From: Mycobacterium sp. 852014-52450_SCH5900713
GTDB lineage: Bacteria > Actinomycetota > Actinomycetes > Mycobacteriales > Mycobacteriaceae
Direction of reading: 5' to 3'
Assembly (NCBI RefSeq): GCF_001667075.1
Contig: NZ_LZIL01000003.1
Location: forward strand, 107,731 to 171,730
DNA length: 64,000 nucleotides
Shown here: in pieces, positions 34,201 through 46,500 of the stretch
Layout: each line of letters starts with the position of its first letter
Position numbering within the stretch: the stretch's first letter is position 1
The notes under the pieces: model-generated
What the model was told of the DNA's origin: nothing
Database searches by the model: none
The model's input: the letters and a program-made list of their open reading frames with translations, nothing else
Translations under genes and position numbers: made by a program

Positions 34201-37200
34201 CCATCGGAGCGTCGGCGGCGTTGTCGTCAACGGGCGTCGCCGATTTCGCGGTGGAGTCCGAGGACGGGGGCGACCAGGTGCAGCTGATCACCGCCGGGCT
34301 CTATGCCGCCGCGGAGGATCCCCCGCCCGCGCACGACATCTCCGCGCTGCTCGCCGCGCACCCGGGCAGCGAGGACGGCGCCGAGGTCCGCCGCCGCCTG
34401 GACGAGCGTGGTGTTCGGTACGGTCAGGCATTCAGCGGACTCACCGCGTTGCACATCGGCGCGGGGGCAACCGGCACCGTGCTGGCCGAGGTCGCGCTAC
34501 CCGGTCAAATCCGCTCGCAACAAGATGCCTACGGGGTGCACCCGGCGCTGCTGGACGCCTGCTTCCAGTCCGTCGCGGCGCACCCCGAAGTGCAACCCCT
34601 GGGTGAAGACGTGCTGGCCTTGCCGCTCGGTCTCCGGCGGCTCCGCTCCCACGGCCCTGCCCGCGGAGCCCGCTACTGCTACACACGGGTGACGAAAGCC
34701 GATGCTTCCGGAGTCGAGGCGGATCTCGAAATGCTCGACGAGCACGGGGCCGTCCTGCTCGCCGTGCAGGGGCTGCGATTGGGTGCCGGGGCAGCCGAGA
34801 ACGACCACGACGAACGGCTGCTGGCCAAGCGATTGCTGACGATCGAATGGCGGCAGCGAGAACTGCCGGAGGCCGAACACCGCAACCCCGGAGCCTGGCT
34901 GGTCATCGGCACCGCCGCCGACGCCGTTGCCCTGTTGACGGAAGCGCTGAAACGCCTTGGCGCACAATGCACCACGATGTGCTGGCCGCCGCACGCCGAT
35001 CACACCTCGAACTCCGAACAGCTTCGAGATCGTCTGCGTGCCGGCGGATTCAGCGGTCTGGTGATCGCGGCGGGGACCGGGAAGGGTGACGCCGATGACC
35101 GGTCACCGGCGCTGGGCCTCGAGTCCGTGCAACACCTGGTGCATGTCATCCGCGAATTGCCCGACACGCCCGGCCAACTCCCCCGCCTCTACGTCGTCAC
35201 GCGCAACGCCCAGACGGTGGTGGCCAGCGACGTGCCCAATTTGGAGCAGGCCGGGCTGCGGGGCCTGCTGCGGGCGATCGGCTCCGAGCATCCGCACCTG
35301 GGGGTCACCCAGATCGACGTGGACGACGACACCGAGGCAGAGCAGCTCGCCCGACAACTGCTCGCCGGGTCGGAGGAAGACGAGACCGCCTGGCGGCACG
35401 GCGCTTGGTACACGGCGCGTTTGGCCCTCAGCCCGCTGCGGCCCGAGGAGCGCCGCACCACCATCGCCAACCTCGAGCGGGACGGCGTCCGTCTGCAAAT
35501 CCGCACGCCGGGTGATCTGGAGTCGGTGGAATTCATTGCCCGGGAACGAGTTACGCCGGGTCCGGGCCAGATTGAGGTGGAAATCAGTGCCTCCAACATC
35601 AACTTCGCCGACGTGCTGGTCGCGTTCGACCGCTACCCGGCCTTCGAGGGCCGGCGACAGCAGCTGGGCACCGATTTCGCCGGCGTGGTGACCGCGGTCG
35701 GACCGGGTGTGACCGACCACAAGGTGGGCGATCATGTCGGCGGTCTGTGTGGCGACGGCTGCTGGGGCACGTACATCACCTGCGACGCTCGCCTGGCGGT
35801 CACGCTGCCGGCCGGACTCTCCGATGGGCAGGCGGCGGCGGTGCCGACCGCGCACGCCACCGCGTATTACGGCCTGCACGACCTGGCCCATATCAAGGCC
35901 GGTGATCGCGTGCTGATCCACTCCGGGACGGGCGGGGTCGGACAGGCGGCGATCGCGATGGCCCGGGCCGCGGGCGCGGAAATCTTCGCCACCGCGGGCA
36001 GCGAGGAACGCCGACAACTGCTGCGCGACATGGGCATTGAGCATGTTTACGATTCGCGCAGCACCGAGTTCGCCGACCTGATCAGGCGCCAGACCGACGG
36101 GTACGGCGTAGACATCGTGCTCAACTCGGTCCCCGGCGCCGCCCAGCTCGCGGGGCTCAAGTTGCTGGCTCTCGGTGGCCGATTCATCGAAATCGGCAAG
36201 CGGGACATCCGGTTGGGCCTCTTCTCGTTCCGGCCTAACCTCGCGTTCCACGGCGTCGACCTGGCGTTGCTGTCGTACAGCGAACCGGACCGGGTTCACG
36301 ACTTGTTGGCCACCGTGTACCGGCTCATCGCCGACGGCGTGCTCCCGATTCCGGAGAGCACGCACTACCCGCTTGCGGAAGCCGGCAACGCCATTCGGAC
36401 GATGGCCGGCGCCGGGCACACCGGCAAGATCGTGCTCGACGTCCCGCACACCGGCCGCCACCGGGTGACGGTACCGCCGGCGCAGGCCCCGGTCTTCCGC
36501 CCTGATGGCGCCTACCTCGTCACGGGCGGTCTTGGGGGTCTCGGGCTGTTCCTGGCGGAAAGGATGGCCGCCGCGGGATGCGGGCGCGTCGTGCTGTCCG
36601 CACGCTCACAGCCGACGCACACCGCGCTGGAGACGATCGAGCGGATCCGCGCGACCGGCGCCGACGTCGTGGTGGAGTGCGGGGATATCGCGCAGCCCGA
36701 CACCGCGCGCCGGCTGGTGGCCACGGCGACCGCCACCGGGCTCGCCGTGCGCGGCGTCCTGCATTCGGCCGCGGTGGTGGAGGACGCCACCTTGACCAAC
36801 ATCACCGACGAACTGATCGAACGCGATTGGGCAGCAAAGGTTTACGGCGCGTGGAACTTGCACACCGCCACCGAGGGCCAGCCGCTGGACTGGTTCTGCT
36901 CGTTCTCCTCGGCGGCCGCGCTGGTGGGCTCGCCGGGGCAGGGCGCCTACGCGGCGGCCAACAGTTGGGTCGATGGCTTCACCCACTGGCGGCGGGCCCG
37001 GGGGCTGCCGGCGACCGCGATCGCCTGGGGACCCTGGGCAGAGATCGGGCGCGCGACCACACTGGCGGAGAATTCCAGCATTGCGATCGCGCCCGACGAG
37101 GGCGCTTACGCATTCGAAGCGATACTGCGCCACGACCGGGCCTATACCGGCTATGCGCCGATCACCGGTACCTCCTGGCTGGCGCTCTTGGCCGAGCGCA

Positions 37201-37532
37201 GCCCATTTGCGCAGGCATTTCGCTCTGTCGGACAAACCCAAACGGGCACAAGCAAACTGCGGGCCGAGCTCGATGACCTGCCGATGGACGAGTGGCCGAC
37301 CTGGCTGCGGAGGATGATCTCCGATCAGGTCAGCCTGATCTTACGTCGCAGCGTCGATCCCGACCGGCCGCTCTCCGGATACGGCTTGGACTCACTGGGC
37401 GCCCTCGAACTACGAACCCGCATCGAGACCGAAACGGGGGTGCGCATCCCGTCGGCCGACATCTCCACCATAACGATCCGCGGCCTGGCGGGCCTGCTGT
37501 GCGAGAAGCTGGCGCCCGCTAGTGCGGCCTGA
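31287..37532 (+). CDS. MAS-type iterative polyketide synthase (KS-AT-DH-ER-KR-ACP)
   Basis: A 2081-aa type I PKS with a complete reducing set, the layout and length of mycocerosic-acid-synthase-like enzymes. KS: Cys178 in VDTACSSG, His313 in EAHGTGTP, His349 in NLGHAQS. AT: Ser620 in GHSLGEVAA, with VASH (721-724) as in methylmalonyl-using MAS. DH: His925 in [14 protein letters not shown] and DACFQS. ER: NADPH site [10 protein letters not shown] near 1547. [11 protein letters not shown] near 1745 and [25 protein letters not shown]: Ser2036 in [10 protein letters not shown]. It should extend a fatty acyl chain with methyl-branched, fully saturated units. The acyl chain would then pass to the first C domain of the next gene, 16 bp away. 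No FAAL or acyltransferase gene is in the window. Confidence 0.92.
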   Translation: MEKATFTPTAVIGMACRLPGGIDSPERLWEALVRGDDLITEVPPDRWDADEYYDPQPGIPGRSVTKWGGFLDDVAGFDCEFFGINEREATAIDPQHRLLLETSWEAMEHAGLTRETMSDSLTGVFVGLTHGDYQLLAADANAVEAPYGFTGSSFSLASGRIAYVLGIHGPAMTVDTACSSGLTAVHLACHSLSDGESDLALAGGAAVILDPRKFVAGSAEGMLSPTGRCHAFDVAADGFASAEGCVVVLLKRLPDALRDGDRILAVIRGTAANQDGHTVNIATPSLAAQTAVYRAALAAAGVDARSVGMVEAHGTGTPVGDPVEYASLAAVYGIDVPCALATVKTNLGHAQSAAGALGLMKTILALQHGMIPQNLHFARLPDEMAAVDTKLFVPQTITSWPTNGHHPRRAAVSSYGLSGTNAHAIVEQAPAQVPEAAVPEAESAAPLLFPLSSTSADELRRTAGRLGDWVATHEDVALTDLAYTLARRRVHRPVRTAVIASGRLELVKALREVAEGDTPYQAAAGQDDRGPVWVFSGQGSQWARMGAQLLATEPVFAATVAAAEPLIAGEAGFSVTRALTASETVTGIDRVQPTLFTMQVALAATMRSYGVQPGAVIGHSLGEVAAAVVAGALSLEDGLRVICRRSRLMSRIAGAGAMASVELPAQQVLSELVTRGVDDAVVAVVASPQSTVIGGATQTVRDLVAAWESRDVMAREIAVDVASHSPQVDPILDDLADALAGLHPMPPQTPFYSATLYDPRERPVCDAGYWVQNLRQMVRFAPAVRAALEEGYRVFAELAPHPLLTHAVEQTARSLDMPLAALAAMRREQAQPYGLRGFVADLYSAGAAIDFSVLYPKGRLVDAPLPTWTHRRLLLSRGGQPSTHGGCTVAVHPLLGAHVRLQEQPERHVWQAEVGTAAQPWLGDHQVRDVTVFPGAAYCEMALTAARAVFGDASEVRDLHFEQALLLDEQTTIGASAALSSTGVADFAVESEDGGDQVQLITAGLYAAAEDPPPAHDISALLAAHPGSEDGAEVRRRLDERGVRYGQAFSGLTALHIGAGATGTVLAEVALPGQIRSQQDAYGVHPALLDACFQSVAAHPEVQPLGEDVLALPLGLRRLRSHGPARGARYCYTRVTKADASGVEADLEMLDEHGAVLLAVQGLRLGAGAAENDHDERLLAKRLLTIEWRQRELPEAEHRNPGAWLVIGTAADAVALLTEALKRLGAQCTTMCWPPHADHTSNSEQLRDRLRAGGFSGLVIAAGTGKGDADDRSPALGLESVQHLVHVIRELPDTPGQLPRLYVVTRNAQTVVASDVPNLEQAGLRGLLRAIGSEHPHLGVTQIDVDDDTEAEQLARQLLAGSEEDETAWRHGAWYTARLALSPLRPEERRTTIANLERDGVRLQIRTPGDLESVEFIARERVTPGPGQIEVEISASNINFADVLVAFDRYPAFEGRRQQLGTDFAGVVTAVGPGVTDHKVGDHVGGLCGDGCWGTYITCDARLAVTLPAGLSDGQAAAVPTAHATAYYGLHDLAHIKAGDRVLIHSGTGGVGQAAIAMARAAGAEIFATAGSEERRQLLRDMGIEHVYDSRSTEFADLIRRQTDGYGVDIVLNSVPGAAQLAGLKLLALGGRFIEIGKRDIRLGLFSFRPNLAFHGVDLALLSYSEPDRVHDLLATVYRLIADGVLPIPESTHYPLAEAGNAIRTMAGAGHTGKIVLDVPHTGRHRVTVPPAQAPVFRPDGAYLVTGGLGGLGLFLAERMAAAGCGRVVLSARSQPTHTALETIERIRATGADVVVECGDIAQPDTARRLVATATATGLAVRGVLHSAAVVEDATLTNITDELIERDWAAKVYGAWNLHTATEGQPLDWFCSFSSAAALVGSPGQGAYAAANSWVDGFTHWRRARGLPATAIAWGPWAEIGRATTLAENSSIAIAPDEGAYAFEAILRHDRAYTGYAPITGTSWLALLAERSPFAQAFRSVGQTQTGTSKLRAELDDLPMDEWPTWLRRMISDQVSLILRRSVDPDRPLSGYGLDSLGALELRTRIETETGVRIPSADISTITIRGLAGLLCEKLAPASAA

Positions 37533-37548
37533 GACCGGAGGGGGTCGG

Positions 37549-40500
37549 ATGGAACGTGACGACCGGGCGCTCCCGCTGACGCCCGGGCAGTTGGACATTT
37601 GGCTCGCGCAGGAGACGGGCCGCTTCAATGCGGAGTGGCAGCTCGGGCTCTTCGCGAAAATCGAGGGTCGGCTACAGCGAGAGCCCTTGGTGTGGGCGAT
37701 CCGCCGAGCGCTGCAGGAGGCTGAACCGGTCCGGGCAACGTTTTTTGAAGAGCAGGGCCAGGTTTTCCAGACCACGATTGATGATCCGAAACTGGAGCTG
37801 ATTTTCCACGACCTGACCGGGTCGCAGCGTCCCCTGCAACACGCCTACGAGATAGCCGCGTCCATTCAACGCACGCCGATGCCGCTCACGGGACCGCTGT
37901 TCAGGTTCGCGCTGTTTCAGACACGGCCCGACGAATTCCATTGGTTCACGTGCTGCCACCACATCGTCGTGGACGCAACGGGCATTGCGCTGGTCGGCCA
38001 CCGGATCGCCACCCTCTACTCGGCCATTGTCGCGGGCGCGTCCATGCCGCCCCCGTTCTTCGGCTCCCTCGAGGACTTGGTCAGGTGCGAGGCAGCCTAC
38101 GAAGCGTCGGCCGATTACCAAGAGGATCAGGCGTATTGGGCGCACAACCTGCCGCCCGAAAGCGAATTCGAGCACTGGCTGCCGCGCGAGGCGAGCGAGC
38201 CCGGGCGTTGTCGTTCCTCCGCGCCGGTTCGCCTGGATCCGGTGGTGCTGCGCCGGATCCAAGAGTCGGCACAGGTGCGGGACATGCCTCGATCGTCGGT
38301 TATCACCGCGGCGTGCGCGCTGCTGGTACACGGCTGGTGCGTCCAAGGCCCTGACGTGGTACTGGACTTCCCGGTAAGCAGGCGAGTGGATCCGGAGTCC
38401 AAGACCCTCCCCGGGGTGTTTTCCGGGGTCGTGCCGCTGGTCGTGACGGTATCGCCGGACGCTACGGTCGCCGATTTCTGTCGGCATGTTGACCTCCGGA
38501 TTCGAGAAGCCCTGCAACATCAGCGTTTTCCGGTGCAAGCCCTGGAACGCAAGTCCCGCTTCCGCGGCCGAAAGCAGCGAGCCCACCGGGTGAGCGTCAA
38601 CTTTCTTCCGTCCGCATTCACCTTGGACTTCGGTGGCCTGCCGGCCTCGGCGTCATTCACCAATTCCGGCCTGACGGACGGCTTCGGGTTGTTCTTCTCT
38701 GCCGCCGGCGACGAACTTCTGTTCGGCACAGAGGGCACCGGCCAACCATTTCCGGCCCTCGGCGTCACGGACCTGGCGGAGCCGCTGCAAGACGTCTTGC
38801 TGGCGATGACGGCCGACCCGGGCCGGCGGCTCTCCTCGATCGATCCGTTCAGCGCCGACGAGTACGGCCGACTCGAAGAATGGGGAAACCGCGCGGTGCT
38901 CACGCAGGCGTCGGCCCAACCGGTTTCGATTCCCGAGTCGTTCGCCGCGCAAGTAGAGCGCGCACCCGGGGCCGTGGCCGTCAGGTTCGCGGGTCTGTCG
39001 ATGACCTACGGGGAGCTCGATCAGGCCGCGAATCGCCTGGCGCATCTGCTGACCGAACATGGCGCGGGCCCGGCCGGGTGTGTCGCATTGCTGTTCAGCC
39101 GTTCCCCGGAGGCCGTCGTCGCGATGTTGGCGGTACTCAAGACCGGTGCGGCATACCTGCCGATCGATCCGCAGCATCCCCGGTCCCGCATCGAGTTCAT
39201 GCTGAACGACGCCACCCCGATCGCCGTCTTGACCACCGCGGAACTCCGGTCGCGGCTGGACGGGTGCAACCAGGTGGTCATCGACGTCACGGACCACGCT
39301 GCCGACACCCGACCCGGCACCGCGTTGCCGCTGCCCTCACCCGATGACATCGCATACATCATCTACACCTCGGGCACCACCGGCGTGCCGAAAGGTGTTG
39401 CAATCACGCACCACAACGTGACCCAGCTGCTGGCGTCGCTGAACCCGCAGGGGCAGGTGTGGGCGCAGTGGCATTCGTTGGCCTTCGACGCTTCGGTTGA
39501 AGAAATCTGGAGCGCGCTGTTGTTCGGCGGCCGGCTGGTGATCGTGCCCGAACCGGTGGCGGGCTCACCGGAAGACCTGCACACACTGCTGCTCACCGAA
39601 CAGGTCAACGTCGTGAGCCAAACCCCCTCAGCCGTCGAAGGATTGTCCCCCGAAGGTTTAGGATCTGCGGCGCTGCTGGTAGCCGGTGAGGCTTGCCCGG
39701 CCGAGACCGTCGATCGTTGGGCGCCTGGGCGGGTCATGGTCAACGGCTACGGTCCCACCGAGACCACGGTGTGCGCGTCGAGAAGTGCGCCGCTGACCGC
39801 CGGAACGGGCGCGCCGCCGATCGGCGCGCCGGTCTCCGGAGCGGCGTTGTTCGTCCTCGACGCGTGGTTGCGTCCGGTGCCCGCCGACGTGGTGGGCGAG
39901 TTGTACATCGCCGGGCGAGGTGTGGGGGTGGGCTACTGGCGCCGGGCCGGGCTGAGCGCGTCACGATACGTGGCCTGCCCCTTCGGGCCGCCGGGAACGC
40001 GGATGTATCGGACCGGAGATCTGGTGCGCTGGCGCCGCGACGGCCAGCTCGATTACCTCGGGCGCGCTGACGAGCAGGTCAAGCTCCGCGGCTACCGCAT
40101 CGAACTCGGCGAAATTCAGGCCGCCCTGGCGGCACTGGGTGGCGTCCAACGGGCCGCGGTGATCGTGCGCGAGGACCGTCCCGGCGACAAGCGATTGATC
40201 GGCTACGTCACCGAAACCGACGCTGGGGCTGTCGATCCCGCTGCCGCGCGGGCGGCGTTGGGCGAGCGGCTACCCGGATATATGGTGCCCGCGGCCCTCG
40301 TGGTGCTGCAGTCAATGCCGTTGACGATCAACGGCAAACTCGACACCCGCGCCCTACCGGCACCCGAATACGGCGACGCCGATCGGTACCGGGCCCCCAC
40401 CAACGCAGTCGAGGAGATCCTGGCCGCCATCTACGCCCAAGTGCTGGGGGCGCAGCGCGTTGGCGTCGATGAGTCGTTCTTCGACCTGGGCGGGGATTCA

Positions 40501-43500
40501 CTGTCGGCGATGCGCCTGGTCGCCGCGATCAACAAGTCGATGGATGCCGGACTCTCGCTGCGCACGTTGTTCGACGCCCCCACGGTCGCGCTGCTGGCAC
40601 CCCGGCTCAATGGGGAAGCGGCCAAGCGCGAGCCATTGGTGGCCGGCGAACGGCCCGCCCCGGTTCCGTTGTCGTTCGCCCAGCGGCGGCTGTGGTTCAT
40701 CGATCAATTGCAAGGCGGCACAACCACATACAACATGCCGGCCGCCTTCCGAATCAGCGGGCAACTGAACATCGAGGCTCTTTGCGCGGCGCTCGATGAC
40801 GTCGTCGCCCGCCACGAACCCCTACGAACCGTCTTTCCCGACGTCGACGGTGTGCCCTTCCAGCGGGTGCTGCCGCCCCAGGGCCGGATGTGGCAACGCG
40901 GAGACGCCGCGATAGTGCAGTTGGCCGAGCAAGATGTGGCCGGCGAGTTGACGTCGCTGGCCGGTCATCGATTCGATCTGTCGACCGAGATCCCGATCCG
41001 TGTGCAGATCTATTCGCTCGCCCCAGAGCGGCATGTGGTGGGAATCGTGGTGCACCATATCGCCTTTGACGGGTTGTCGCTGGCGCCGATGGTGCGAGAC
41101 ATCACCGCGGCGTACGAGGCGCGGCGGCGGGGCCTTGCTCCGGGGTGGGCCGGGCTGCCGGTGCAATACGTGGATTACACACTGTGGCAGCGGGCCCAGT
41201 TCGGCGACCTTGATGACGCCGACAGCCCGATCGCCGCACAGCTGGCGTATTGGGAGAATGCGCTGGCCGGGGTGCCCGATCGCGTGGAGTTGCCCACGGA
41301 TCGGGCGTACCCACCGGCCGCCGATCAGCGTGGGGCCACCATGGCGGTGGATTGGCCCGCGGAGTTGCAGCAGCGGGTGCGGGCTGCCGCCCGCGAATGC
41401 AACGCGACCAGTTTCATGGTGATGCAGGCCGCATTGGCCGTATTGCTCTCACGACTCGGTTCGACTTCGGATGTGGCGCTGGGCTTTCCGATCGCCGGCC
41501 GTGACGATCCCGCGCTCGACGATCTGGTCGGGTTCTTCGTCAACACCCTGGCGCTGCGGGTGGACCTGACCGGTGACCCCACGGTGGCCGAGCTGCTGAC
41601 CCAGGTCCGGCTGAAAGGGCTTTCCGCTCTCGAGCATCGGGATGTGCCTTTCGAGGTGCTCGTCGACCGGCTGAACCCGGCGCGGTCGCTGACTCATCAT
41701 CCGTTGGTGCAGGTGATGCTGGCCTGGCAGAACCTGCCGGGAAGCATAGGTGATCCGGGGGACGGGTTGGCGTTGGGTGATTTGGAGGTCGCGCAGCTAC
41801 CGGTCGCCACCCACACCGCCCGCATGGATTTGACGTTCAACCTGGCCGAGCGCTTCACCGATGCCGGTGAGCCGGCCGGGATTTCGGGATCCGTGGAGTT
41901 CCGCACCGACGTCTTCGAGCCGGGCACCGTCGTCGCCTTGGTCGGCCGGTTGCAGCGGGTGCTGGCTGCCATGACCGCCGACCCGCGGGCGGCGTTGTCG
42001 TCGATCGATGTGCTCGACTCCGATGAGGCCGCGCGGCTCGACGTGCTCGGCCACCGCGCCGTGCTGGCCCGGCCGGCGGAGGCGGTCTCGATCCCGGCGT
42101 TGTTCGCCGAGCAGGTGGCGCGCGCCCCGGAGGCGGTGGCCCTGCGCTGCGGGCTGCGCTCCTGGACCTACCGCGAACTCGACGAGGCGTCAAACCGGTT
42201 GGCGCACCTGCTCGTTCAATGCGGCGCTGGTCCGGGTGAGAATGTAGCGCTGCTGTTCACCCGGTCGGCCGAGGCCATCGTAGCGATCCTGGCCGTGCTC
42301 AAGACCGGGGCGGCCTACCTGCCGATCGACCCCGCAGTGCCCGACGAGCGGATTGCCTTCCTGCGCAAGGACGCCACACCGGTCGTCACGATGACCACCG
42401 TCGCGCTGCGCCCCCGCTTGGGCGAGTGCGACCTGGTAGTCCTCGAGGTCGACGATCCCCGCATTGACGGCCAACCCAGCACCGGTCTTCCGGCCCCGGC
42501 GGCAGCAGATGTCGCCCACATCATTTACACCTCGGGCACCACGGGCGTGCCCAAAGGTGTTGCCGTCACTCACCACAACGTCTCCCGGCTGTTCGACGCC
42601 CTGCAGACCGGAATCAGGCTGGGGCCCGAGCAGGTGTGGACCCAATGCCACTCCTACGCCTTCGACTTCTCGGTGTGGGAGATCTGGGGCGCCCTGCTAT
42701 TCGGCGGTCGGCTGGTAGTGGTGCCCGACGAGGTGACCCGCTCCCCCGACGACCTGCACGCACTGCTGATCGCCGAACAGGTCACCGTGTTCAGTCAAAC
42801 CCCCTCCGCGCTCGCGGCGCTGTCACCGCACGGGTTGGAGGCGGTCGCGCTGATGGCCGCCGGGGAGGCGTGCCCACCGGAGGTGGTAAACCGATGGGCC
42901 CCGGGCCGGCTGATGCTCAACGGGTACGGTCCCACCGAGACCACCGTCTACGCCACCATCAGCGCCCCGCTGACTCCCGACCGTGCGACCGTCCCCATCG
43001 GCGTGCCGGTGCCCGGGGCGGCACTGTTCGTGCTCGATCCATGGCTGCACCCGGCGCCGCCCGGGGTCGTCGGCGAACTGTATGTGGCCGGCCACGGCGT
43101 CGGCATCGGCTATCTCAACCGGGCGGGGTTGACGGCGTCGCGGTTTGTGGCCTGTCCCTTCGGGCCGCCGGGAACACGAATGTATCGCAGCGGGGATCTG
43201 GTCCGGTGGGCCCCCGATGGACAACTCGACTACCTCGGCCGTGCCGACCAGCAGGTCAAAATCCGCGGCTACCGCATCGAACTCGGCGAAATCCAGGCCG
43301 CGCTGGCCGCTCTCGAGGGTGTTGAACACGCCGCGGTCATCACCCGCGAAGACCGCCCGGGCGATAGGCGGCTGGTCGGCTACATCACCGAAACCCGCCC
43401 CGGCACAGTCGACCCTGCCGCTGCGCGCGCCGCACTGGCCGACCGGCTCCCCGGCTTCATGGTGCCCGCGGCGGTCGTCGCGGTGGACGCGCTGCCCATC

Positions 43501-46500
43501 ACGGTCAATGGCAAGCTCGACGCCCGCGCCCTACCCGCCCCCGACTACACCACCGAGCATTACCGCGCTCCGACCACACCGGTCGAAGAAATCCTGGCCG
43601 CCATCTACGCCCAGGTGCTCGGCATCAAACGGGTCGGCATCGACGACTCCTTCTTCGACCTCGGCGGCGACAGCATCTTGTCGATGCAAGTAGTGGCCCA
43701 CGCCCGTGCGGCCGGGCTGAGTTGTCGCCCCCGCGACATCTTCGTCGAACAAACCGTGGCCCGGTTGGCCCGCATCGCCGGAATCACCGACGGGCACGAC
43801 ACCGTCATCGATGAGGGTGTCGGGCCGATCAGGCCCACCCCGATCATGCGCTGGCTGTTCGACATCGACGGCCCCGTCGACCAGTTCAACCAAACCATGG
43901 TGCTCCAAGCACCGCCCGGCGTCACGCCCACCGATGTGCTCGCCGTCCTACAAGCTTTGATCGACCACCACCCCGTGCTTCGGCTCCGAGTCCACGGGGA
44001 CGGCACCGAAGGCCGCACGCTGACCGTCCCCGAGACCGGCGTCGTCGACGCCGGTGAGTGCCTGCGCACGGCCGACGTGTTGAGCGATGAGGAGCTTGTC
44101 CGGACCCGGTCGGGGCTCAGCCCCGCCGCCGGAACCATGCTCGGCGCGCTGTGGGTGTCCGGCACCGGTCAACTGGTGCTGATCATCCACCACTTGGCGG
44201 TCGACGCGGTCTCGTGGCGGATCTTGTTGGAGGACTTAAACATTGCCTGGGCTCAACGCCATCGCGGCCAACCCATCAGCCTGCCCGCCGGTGGTACCTC
44301 ATACCGGCGCTGGGCCGAAATCCTCGAGCAACACGCCCACACGCCGGCGGTCACCGAGCAGACCGACACGTGGAAACACATCACCAGCACCGCCGTCGGC
44401 CTCCCCCGCCCCCAACAGCAAGACACCCATACCAGCGCCGGGCACCTGACGGTCTCGCTGGACACCGACACCACACGCCGACTCCTCACCGACGTTCCGG
44501 CGGCGTTTCATGCGGGCATCCACGAGATCTTGCTGATCGCCTACGCACTGGCCTGGACCGAATTCCTCGGCACCGGCGACGGCCCCCTTGCCATCGATGT
44601 CGAAGGGCACGGCCGCCACGACGACCTGGTCGACGACGTCGACCTGTCGCGCACGGTTGGCTGGTTCACCACCAAATACCCCGTGGGCCTGAATGTCGGC
44701 GACCTGCGGTGGCCGCAGGTCACGTCCGGCGACGCAGCACTGGGCTCGATCGTCAAGCGCATCAAGGAACAACTGCGCGCCGTGCCCCATCCCCTGAGCT
44801 ACGGGCTGCTGAGGTACCTCAACACCGACACCGATCTGGCCGGGCCCGACCCCACCATCGGATTCAACTATCTGGGACGCCTGGGCGACCCGGCCGACAC
44901 CCACATCTCTGGCGGCCAGTGGCGAGTCGACCAGGGCAGCCTGGCGGTCGCCGGCGCTGCCGCCGAGGTGCCAATGCCCCTGTCTCACACCGCTGAACTC
45001 AACGCCGCCACCATCGACACCGACGCCGGCCCACAACTCAACGCCACCTGGACCTGGGCGCCCTCGGCGCTCGATGACACCCGGGTCGGCCGGCTCAGCC
45101 GGCTCTGGTTTGACGCCCTCACCGGCATCTGCGCCCATGTCCATCGTGGCGGCGGCGGACTGACCCCCTCCGACATCGCTCCCGCCCGGCTCACCCAACA
45201 CCAAATCGACGAGCTGCAAGCGCAATACGACATCGCCGACATCTTGCCCCTCACACCCCTGCAGGAGGGACTGCTGTTCCACACCGCTCCCGCTCTCGGT
45301 GACCTGTATGCGATGCAACTCGACATCACCGTCGCCGGTCCACTGCACCCCGACCGACTACACGACGCCGTGCAAACCGTCATCAGGCGCCACCCCAACC
45401 TCGCCGCCCGCTGCTGCCCGCAATTCGACGAACCCGTGCAGATCATTCCTGTCGACCCTGAAATACCCTGGCAATACCTCGATTACGACTCCCAGCCCGA
45501 CGGGGGCGCCGAGCGACTGTGCGCCGCGGAACGCGCCGCGGTCTGCGACCTGGCCGGGGGCGCGTCGACCTTCCGGGCGGCGTTGATCCGCACCGCCGAA
45601 GACCAGCACCGCATAGTGTTGACTTTCCACCACATCGTGCTCGACGGCTGGTCGCTACCGATACTGATGCAGGAGATCTTCGCCAGCTACCAGGGCCAGC
45701 AGCTGCCGCCGGCCACACCCTACCGCCGGTTCGTCACCTGGCTGGCCGAGCGAGACCTCGACGCCGCCAGGGCGGCCTGGCACAACACCCTCGCGGGCTT
45801 CGACACTCCCACGCTCGTCGCCCCGCCGGCCCGGATCAGGCCCGGCGCCAAGGCCACTAGCGCGTTTGCGATGACCGGGTCCACCACATCGGCGTTGAAC
45901 GAGCTGGCGCGATCCCAGCACACCACCGTCAACACCGTCCTGCAGGCAGCATGGGCGCAACTGCTGATGGGCATGACCGGCCAGCGCGACATTGTCTTCG
46001 GCACCGCCGTCTCCGGGCGTCCCGTCGAGCTGGCCGGTGCCGACACCATGGTGGGGCTGCTGATCAACACCGTTCCGGTGCGGGCCACGATCAGACCAAC
46101 CACCACCACCGCCGGCCTGCTCGGCCAACTCCATGCCGCGCACAACCACACCCTCGACCATCAACACCTGGCGCTCAACGAGATTCACCGCACGACCGGT
46201 CACGACCAACTTTTCGACACCCTGTTCGTCTACGAGAACTACCCGATCGGCTCCACCACGCTGGCGGGCGCGGACGGGCTGACCATCACCGCGTTCGACG
46301 GCCACGAGGCCAACCATTACCCACTGACCATGCAGGCCACGCCCGGACCCGAACTGAGCTTCCGGATCGAGTACGACACCGGCGTATTCGACGCCGCAAG
46401 CATTGACACGCTCATCGACCGGCTGCGGCGGATCGTCGCGGCGATGATCGCTGATCCGCAACTCCCACTGTCGGCGCTCGACCTGCTCGACGCCGACGAG

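Noticed and set aside
37522..37548. GTG 37522 as start of the first NRPS
   Set aside because: It would overlap the PKS by 11 bp, while ATG 37549 has GGAGG just upstream and begins right before the C-domain core. Not excluded, but less likely.
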